From Porphyromonadaceae bacterium UBA7572 (GTDB taxonomy: Bacteria > Bacteroidota > Bacteroidia > Bacteroidales > Muribaculaceae), in the NCBI GenBank assembly GCA_002476625.1, contig DLLC01000068.1, positions 1 through 37,707 on the forward strand: DNA of 37,707 nt, given 5' to 3'. Positions 32,768-37,707 of the stretch are shown piece by piece (the stretch's first letter is position 1; every line of letters starts with the position of its first letter). The position numbers were made by a program, and so were the translations under genes. The notes beneath the pieces are model-generated. The model was not told the DNA's origin, searched no databases, and saw only the letters and a program-made list of their open reading frames with translations.

Positions 32768-34297
32768 CTATTCCGATATTTCCGTGCCTATGATGCTGTG
32801 TATGGCCTTGCCCACCGCATTTGCCACGTCGGGGGCTATAAGACCGTGGGTGCCTTGCTCCTTCACGGCGATGTCGCCAGCCAGGCCGTGCACATACACG
32901 CCCAGTGCCACGCTCCAGTCGGGGGAATAGCCCTGCGCTATGAAAGCCGCGATCACACCAGTGAGCACGTCGCCGCTGCCTGCGGTGGCGAGGCCAGGGT
33001 TGCCAGTGCTGTTGATATACACTTTGCCGTCGGGGCGCACCGTCTTGGTGTAGCGCCCTTTCAGCACGATGGTGATTTCGTAGAGGCGCGACACGTCGAT
33101 GGCCTTTTTCAACCGCTCCTCGTCGCTGTTATGCTCGCCAAACAACCGGTCGAACTCGCTGTCGTGCGGTGTGAGAATCGATCCTTTAGGAATGCTGTGG
33201 ATGAGCACTTGGCGCATGGCTATGCAGTTGAGCGCGTCGGCGTCGAGGATGCAGGGGCGTCGATAGCGCTTAATGAAGGAGTCGATTGCGGCGATGGTGT
33301 CGCCGGTGGTGCTCATTCCAGGGCCGAGTGCCACCACATTATAGTGATGGTGCAGTTCTATTTCGGTGGTGAAGTATTCGCTCTGGTCGGCCTCGAAAAG
33401 CACCTCAGGCACGGTGCTTGCCAAAGGTATGTAGCCGCACTTGGGGGCGTGCACGGTCACCAGTCCGGCGCCAGCGCGCATAGCGCCGCGTGCGGCAAGT
33501 GTGGCGGCACCCATCATGCCGTAGCTGCCAGCCACGATAAACACGGTGCCGTTGTCGTATTTGTTGATGAAATTGCCATGGGGGCGTAGTTCACGTTTCA
33601 CGTCGTCGCGCTCTATCAGATAGAAGTCGGTGGGTGTGCTTGCTATGGCATTCTGGTCCATTTCAAGGTCGAGCACCACTACCTCGCCGAGGAATTCTGC
33701 ATTTTCCTTGAAGAAGAACGACAGGCGCTTGAACTGGAACGTGAGGGTGAGGTTGGAGCGAATAATGTTACGCCGGTCCACGCCAGTGTTCCACTCTCCA
33801 AACAGCCCGGAGGGTATGTCGATAGCCACCACAAATGCGTGCGAATCGTTGATATACTGCACCGTGGAGGCATAACCGCCCTTCAGAGGACTTGTCAAGC
33901 CAGAGCCGAACAGCCCGTCCACCACCAGGTCGTCGGGGCCGAGCTCAGGCGGCGTGAAGGTGTCGAGCACCTCAATCAGCTCCACGCGGTCGATGCCTTT
34001 CAGGCGGTCGCGGTTGGTTTCGCAGCAGTGGGAGAGGCGGGTGGCCTTCACATTGAAGAGATACACCTCAGAGCGGTAGCCCTGCTCAGCCAAAAGCCTT
34101 GCCACAGCCAATGCGTCGCCGCCATTGTTGCCAGGGCCGGCAAAAATCACAATTCGTTTGCTGGGATGCCAGCGTGATATAATTTGATAGACCACAGCAG
34201 AAGCGGCACGCTCCATCAAGTCAAGCATTTTGATGTTTTCACTTTCAATAGTGGCCTCATCGATTCTTCTAATACCTTCGGTAGTAAAAATCTTCAT
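32768..34297 (-). CDS. nnr: Bifunctional NAD(P)H-hydrate epimerase / ADP-dependent dehydratase
   Basis: Metabolite-repair enzyme of 509 residues that converts damaged R/S-NAD(P)H hydrates back to NAD(P)H. The N-terminal epimerase (YjeF-N) domain shows VIFAGPGNNGGDALAVARLL (about 50-69) and VVDGLFGSGLTSPL. The C-terminal ribokinase-like dehydratase domain (from about 240) shows KYDNGTVFIVAGSYGMMGAA, LGPGMSTTGDT, ILTPHDSEFDRLFG and the ADP site NPGLATAGSGDVLTGVIA. I chose MKIFTTEGIRRID at 34297, the usual family start; 11 extra residues from 34330 are possible. It is divergent from hpt and not linked to the cysteine operon, whose promoter begins just after its stop. Confidence 0.93.
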   Translation of the reverse strand: MKIFTTEGIRRIDEATIESENIKMLDLMERAASAVVYQIISRWHPSKRIVIFAGPGNNGGDALAVARLLAEQGYRSEVYLFNVKATRLSHCCETNRDRLKGIDRVELIEVLDTFTPPELGPDDLVVDGLFGSGLTSPLKGGYASTVQYINDSHAFVVAIDIPSGLFGEWNTGVDRRNIIRSNLTLTFQFKRLSFFFKENAEFLGEVVVLDLEMDQNAIASTPTDFYLIERDDVKRELRPHGNFINKYDNGTVFIVAGSYGMMGAATLAARGAMRAGAGLVTVHAPKCGYIPLASTVPEVLFEADQSEYFTTEIELHHHYNVVALGPGMSTTGDTIAAIDSFIKRYRRPCILDADALNCIAMRQVLIHSIPKGSILTPHDSEFDRLFGEHNSDEERLKKAIDVSRLYEITIVLKGRYTKTVRPDGKVYINSTGNPGLATAGSGDVLTGVIAAFIAQGYSPDWSVALGVYVHGLAGDIAVKEQGTHGLIAPDVANAVGKAIHSIIGTEISE

Positions 34298-34345
34298 AAA
34301 CTCCGTCGTTTTTGCACTTTGTAGCTTCAATAAGGAAATTACCTA

Positions 34346-34353
34346 CAAAAATA
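34346..34353 (-). promoter_or_regulatory. Candidate -7 box for nnr
   Basis: Minus-strand TATTTTTG matches TAnnTTTG, 48 nt before the ATG at 34297. No -33 TTG at the usual spacing. Confidence 0.45.
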
Positions 34354-34435
34354 ATGATTTTTTTCTTGGCTTTGGCTGTGAAATGTGAAAAATAATGGAA
34401 AAACTGCTCTAATGCCACATATATAAGGAGGAAAA

Positions 34436-34467
34436 TTTGGTGGGTATTGTAAACTTTTTTACCTTTG
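34436..34467 (+). promoter_or_regulatory. Promoter of hpt(-adk)
   Basis: TTTG (34436-34439), 20-nt spacer, TACCTTTG (34460-34467), 26 nt before the hpt ATG. Confidence 0.8.
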
Positions 34468-34493
34468 TGGAAATTTTTCTTTAATTGCTAAAA

Positions 34494-35036
34494 ATGGAAG
34501 AAACAGTAGTGAAGGGCATGACCTTCGTTCCCTACATCAGCGAGGCTGAAATTTTAAAGCAGGTGGAACGCGTGGCGCACGAGATTGTGGACAGCCTCGG
34601 CGATGAGAAGTCGCCCGTGTTTGTGTGCGTGCTCAATGGTGCTTTCGTGTTTGCCTCCGACTTGTTTCGCGCCTGCAGTCTGCCAGAAGCCGAGATCACG
34701 TTTATCCGTTTCAAAAGCTATGAGGGCACTTCCTCCACGGGAGTGGTGAACGAGGTGATGGGCCTGGCGGAAAACATTGAGGGGCGCGACGTCATCATCA
34801 TAGAGGACATCGTGGACACTGGCGTGACGGCTAAGGCGCTGCGCGCCGAGCTTCAGAAGCACGGCCCAAAAAGTGTGAAGATGGCCACGCTGCTGTTTAA
34901 ACCCAAATCGCTCACCACAGGACAGAAGCCCGAGTTTGTGGGGTTTGAGATCCCGTCGAAATTCATCTTGGGCTATGGTCTCGACATCGACGGGCAGGCA
35001 CGTGGCCTGCGTGATATCCTGGTTCTGAAAGATTGA
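34494..35036 (+). CDS. hpt: Hypoxanthine phosphoribosyltransferase
   Basis: Purine salvage enzyme that joins hypoxanthine or guanine to PRPP. The 180-residue protein has the PRPP-binding loop IIIEDIVDTGVT (about 101-112), the N-terminal VFVCVLNGAFVFASDL, and the flexible-loop sequence RFKSYEGTSSTG. The ATG at 34494 is chosen over an in-frame TTG three codons upstream because it gives the normal family N terminus. It is followed after 58 AT-rich bases by adk, probably in the same transcript, linking purine salvage to adenylate balance. Confidence 0.93.
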   Translation: MEETVVKGMTFVPYISEAEILKQVERVAHEIVDSLGDEKSPVFVCVLNGAFVFASDLFRACSLPEAEITFIRFKSYEGTSSTGVVNEVMGLAENIEGRDVIIIEDIVDTGVTAKALRAELQKHGPKSVKMATLLFKPKSLTTGQKPEFVGFEIPSKFILGYGLDIDGQARGLRDILVLKD

Positions 35037-35094
35037 TAAGAAAACACTATAATAAAAAAACAACGGCTATTTAATTTTTAATTTTTTATAACAC

Positions 35095-35673
35095 ATGCTC
35101 AACATTGTAATGTTCGGCGCTCCAGGTTCCGGTAAGGGAACTCAAAGCGAAGTCTTGATTAAGACCTATGGACTCTTTCACATTTCTACTGGCGATGTGC
35201 TCCGCGACCATATCAAGCGTGGCACCGACCTTGGTAAAACTGCAAAAGAGTTTATCGACAGGGGTCAGCTGATCCCCGACGAACTGATGGTGAATATTTT
35301 GGCATCTGTGGTGGATGACAACAAGGAGGCCGCTAAAAATGGCGTTATCTTCGACGGTTTTCCACGCACAATCGCTCAGGCCGAGGCTCTTGAAACCATG
35401 CTCCAGAAGCGTGGCACCAAGGTGAGCGGCGTGATCGGGCTTGATGTGCCAGAAGAAATTCTCATCGGCCGTCTGCTCAACCGCGGTAAGGAGAGTGGTC
35501 GTAGCGACGACAATCTCGAGACCATCACCTCGCGTCTGGAAGTGTATAACAACCAAACCTCTCCACTGAAGGACTTCTATGCCAGCAAAGGCCTCCTTCA
35601 CATGGTGCAAGGCACTGGTGGAGCCGACGTGGTGTTTGAACGCGTGAAAAAGGTGGTGGACGCTATTAAATAA
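35095..35673 (+). CDS. adk: Adenylate kinase (short-LID form)
   Basis: Interconverts ATP plus AMP with two ADP. The 192-residue protein carries the P-loop GAPGSGKGT (8-16), the AMP-binding stretch STGDVLRDHI, DGFPRT (87-92), and a reduced LID of about ten residues (NRGKESGRSDDN, about 129-140) without the zinc-type Cys. Short-LID forms near 190 residues are usual in Bacteroidetes. It lies downstream of hpt and ends before a strong bidirectional terminator. Confidence 0.96.
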   Translation: MLNIVMFGAPGSGKGTQSEVLIKTYGLFHISTGDVLRDHIKRGTDLGKTAKEFIDRGQLIPDELMVNILASVVDDNKEAAKNGVIFDGFPRTIAQAEALETMLQKRGTKVSGVIGLDVPEEILIGRLLNRGKESGRSDDNLETITSRLEVYNNQTSPLKDFYASKGLLHMVQGTGGADVVFERVKKVVDAIK

Positions 35674-35726
35674 AATTGCGCCCGCATACATTTATGTGTG
35701 TGTGACACCTTACTCACTCTCTTAAT

Positions 35727-35755
35727 GCTAATCGGGCGAAGCACGCCCCATTAGC
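35727..35755. other. Small hairpin downstream of adk
   Basis: GCTAATCGGGCG (35727-35738) pairs with CGCCCCATTAGC (35744-35755) except for one C-C mismatch, with a 5-nt loop. No T run follows, so it is not a standard terminator; it may stabilise the adk mRNA end. Confidence 0.45.
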
Positions 35756-35787
35756 GACAGCACATTATTTTGTGAACTATATATGAT

Positions 35788-35827
35788 AAAGGAATCCCGA
35801 TGGGCGACCGCCCATCGGGATTCCTTT
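35788..35827. terminator. Bidirectional terminator between adk and the metallophosphoesterase
   Basis: A perfect 18-bp inverted repeat (35788-35805 with 35810-35827) with a 4-nt loop. It is flanked by AAA on the left and TTTT on the right, so it serves both the plus-strand adk and the minus-strand phosphoesterase transcripts. Confidence 0.92.
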
Positions 35828-35863
35828 TCGTAGTTTTAAGCCTTGTGCCACACTGGGCGTGTG

Positions 35864-37504
35864 TTAGCGGTCGGGTGTGTCGAGCGTGTAGGGCTTTGGG
35901 CGTTGCACCGTGGTGCTGTATTCGTGGCCGAAAGAGTCGGTCACCTTCACTTTGACGGATGTGCTGGGGCTTGATGCCATCACCTTGAAAATGTGGCGAG
36001 TGCCTCCATAGCTGCCGGGGCCGCTTAATTCGCCCAGCTTCTTATAGCGTGGAAGCGTGTAGGCCAGTAAAAATGCGGGGTCGATGGCATGAATGCGCTT
36101 CACGGCCAGAGGCTTGCCATTTTCAGTGACTTCAATCTTCCAGTCGTCGTCCCAGGCAAACACATTGATGAGCATTGAGTTTTCTTCACAATCGGCATAC
36201 TTCGGCATGCGGTCGAAAGTTTTTGTCAGCTCCTTGGCAGTCTTGTCGGTGGAGAGAAACTGCTTCACCACGTTCATGTCCGTCACACGGAACTGTGGCT
36301 CTTGCTTGAATTCGATAGGCACGAATTTCCATTCCAGACTGTCGCCATGCACCGTCCATCGGCTGTAGCCCGCGGGGGATCCGTCGGAGCATACACCTGT
36401 GCCAGCGGCTGGATAGGTTGACCACAGCGCGCCACCGATTGCGCATTGGTTGTGCTCCATGATGTGTGGGTATTCCGCAGGGTGGGCGTTATAATTGTAG
36501 TGGGTGTGGCCGCTCAAGAAATGCACGTTGGTGAATCCTTCAAAGCAATCGGCCAGCTCTTTATAGTTTTTCAGTGAGCCAGTGGCTGCAAATGCTCCAT
36601 TGATTCGGAATGTGGGGATGTGAGAGCATACCACCACAGGTGCGTTCTTGTCAACGAGGGCGAGGTCCTGGCGAAGCCAGCTAATCTGCATTGGAGTGAC
36701 GGCGCCGTCGTAGTCGCGCTGTCCCCACACCCCTTTCCTCGCCTTTTTTCCAGCGGGGAGTGTGTCGTTCTTATACACGATGTTGTCGAGCACCACGTAG
36801 TGCACCTTCCCAATGTTGTAAGAGTAATAATTAGGTCCCATCACTTCACGCCAAGGCTTTGCAGCGAGGAAGTCGGTGGCTGATGAGTGCGGCACGGAGG
36901 GGTCGTTGTCATGGTTGCCCATCACGGGGAAGAGAGGAAGAGGGTAGTGCATCTTGATCTGCATCTTTTTGAAGTCGGCGATAGTCAGTTTGTTGGAATA
37001 CCAGAAAACGTCCCAGCTCAAATCGCCCAAAATAGTGGAATAGATGGGCATGTGCTCATTGGAGGCCTTCTCCTTCTCTTCCTTTAGCCGCGCGAGGTAG
37101 CCGTTCTTATAAGTTTTCACGTCGTCGAATCGCTTGGCGAGCTGGCAGTCGGCGCCCACGATCATCACATAATCGTCCGACGGGCAGTAGGAGAGCTTGA
37201 AGTCGTGCACCTCGGCGGAGGCAACGCTTGCATTGCTGAATTTTTGCCACGACTGAGGAGCGAATCCGTTGGCCATGTCCACCATGTAACCACGGGGAAT
37301 GGATATAAACACATAGCCGTTGGTTTTGTCTGACTGCAGAGCATAACGGCCCTGCTTGTCGGTGGTCACCACGTTTACGCCATCACTCACGGCCACGCCG
37401 CTCACGGCAGAGCCATTACAAGTCACTGTGCCTGTCACATTTTGAGCCCATGCGGAGAGCAAGGCTGCGACAGTGAAAAAAGAAGAGAAAAGTAGTCGTC
37501 TCAT
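35864..37504 (-). CDS. Secreted calcineurin-like metallophosphoesterase
   Basis: A 546-residue secreted enzyme of the Bacteroidetes calcineurin-like family with extra N- and C-terminal domains. The start at 37504 gives a signal peptide ending SAWA-Q21. A carboxypeptidase-like beta domain follows (about 22-100, NVTGTVTCNGSAVSGVAVSD). The dinuclear-metal catalytic core has D119 (GADCQLAKRF), GDLSWD (D161), GNHD (197-199 as N-H-D), CSHIP (H295) and SGHTHYN (H333, H335). The C-terminal domain (about 350-546) is beta-rich. The substrate is unknown; secretion suggests an extracytoplasmic phosphoester. It is single-gene and convergent with adk. An in-frame ATG 54 bases upstream would spoil the signal peptide. 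Confidence 0.9.
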   Translation of the reverse strand: MRRLLFSSFFTVAALLSAWAQNVTGTVTCNGSAVSGVAVSDGVNVVTTDKQGRYALQSDKTNGYVFISIPRGYMVDMANGFAPQSWQKFSNASVASAEVHDFKLSYCPSDDYVMIVGADCQLAKRFDDVKTYKNGYLARLKEEKEKASNEHMPIYSTILGDLSWDVFWYSNKLTIADFKKMQIKMHYPLPLFPVMGNHDNDPSVPHSSATDFLAAKPWREVMGPNYYSYNIGKVHYVVLDNIVYKNDTLPAGKKARKGVWGQRDYDGAVTPMQISWLRQDLALVDKNAPVVVCSHIPTFRINGAFAATGSLKNYKELADCFEGFTNVHFLSGHTHYNYNAHPAEYPHIMEHNQCAIGGALWSTYPAAGTGVCSDGSPAGYSRWTVHGDSLEWKFVPIEFKQEPQFRVTDMNVVKQFLSTDKTAKELTKTFDRMPKYADCEENSMLINVFAWDDDWKIEVTENGKPLAVKRIHAIDPAFLLAYTLPRYKKLGELSGPGSYGGTRHIFKVMASSPSTSVKVKVTDSFGHEYSTTVQRPKPYTLDTPDR

Positions 37505-37545
37505 TATATGTTTTAAGCTTCTTTGATGTTTTTTGAACGTTAATA

Positions 37546-37553
37546 CAAAATTA
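37546..37553 (-). promoter_or_regulatory. Candidate -7 box for the metallophosphoesterase
   Basis: Minus-strand TAATTTTG matches TAnnTTTG, 41 nt before the ATG at 37504. No -33 box was recognised. In the remaining 37554-37707 I see no gene or structure I can support. Confidence 0.5.
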
Positions 37554-37707
37554 CTCATTTTATTCCCCTTCCAGCCATTGTAGGGTGAAATTTCTTGAGA
37601 AGTTTTGCCTTATATCTCCGTTTTGTGTAAAAAAGTATTTACCTATATATGCCCCCTCTATTATATGGTTGGCATAGCATGTGGTGCATACAAGCAGGGA
37701 GTGGGCG

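Noticed and set aside
32717..33589. 290-codon plus-strand open frame opposite nnr
   Set aside because: It overlaps the nnr dehydratase domain, whose motifs are intact, and its composition is typical of antisense shadow frames.

Overview
The window looks like a chromosomal segment of a gut-type Bacteroidales bacterium (Muribaculaceae- or Prevotellaceae-like; the sequence does not settle which). The reasons are a SusC/SusD pair, the acpP-fabF-rnc cluster, promoters of the Bacteroidetes type (TTG or TTTG, about 20 nt, then TAnnTTTG), few Shine-Dalgarno sites, a short-LID adenylate kinase, and a large secreted protein with a C-terminal domain like a type IX secretion signal. No phage, IS element, CRISPR array or rRNA was seen. 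|| Layout: 174-2524 (-) is acpP-fabF-rnc. 2774-4318 (-) is a WG-repeat lipoprotein. 4528-7148 (-) is an operon of an FKBP isomerase, a ZIP metal transporter and a DUF2130 coiled-coil protein, divergent from a TerB-like gene (7267-7740). 7903-13107 (-) is an orphan SusCD pair. 13401-15842 (+) is an outer-membrane beta-barrel receptor closed by a strong terminator. 15986-16204 is a cobalamin riboswitch, followed by a roughly 340-nt leader and a 2176-residue secreted multidomain protein (16543-23073) that carries a DUF4465-like domain. 23243-25532 holds small lipoproteins, tRNA-Val(CAC), a PrsW-family protease and tRNA-Asp(GTC). 25580-29619 (-) is a TolC/EmrA/MFS efflux operon divergent from an AraC regulator (29782-30666). 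30765-32722 (-) is the cysteine biosynthesis operon cysK-cysE behind a leader. 32768-34297 (-) is nnr. 34494-35673 (+) is hpt-adk. 35864-37504 (-) is a secreted metallophosphoesterase. || Two regulatory systems stand out. First, the cysK-cysE transcript begins with a textbook-like attenuator: a good promoter, a 32-codon leader ORF with six consecutive Cys codons, a perfect 12-bp terminator hairpin with a U run ending 45 nt before cysK, and a credible antiterminator that would be exposed when ribosomes stall at the Cys codons. This reads as a cysteine-sensing transcription attenuator, and I know of no description of it in Bacteroidales. Second, the cobalamin riboswitch sits in front of a giant surface-type protein rather than a btuB transporter. 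The DUF4465-like domain, which I associate with BtuH-type vitamin B12-binding proteins, suggests a very large B12-capture or adhesin protein. || The remaining genes are mostly housekeeping (lipid and RNA metabolism, nucleotide salvage, metabolite repair) or generic envelope functions whose substrates cannot be read from the sequence.
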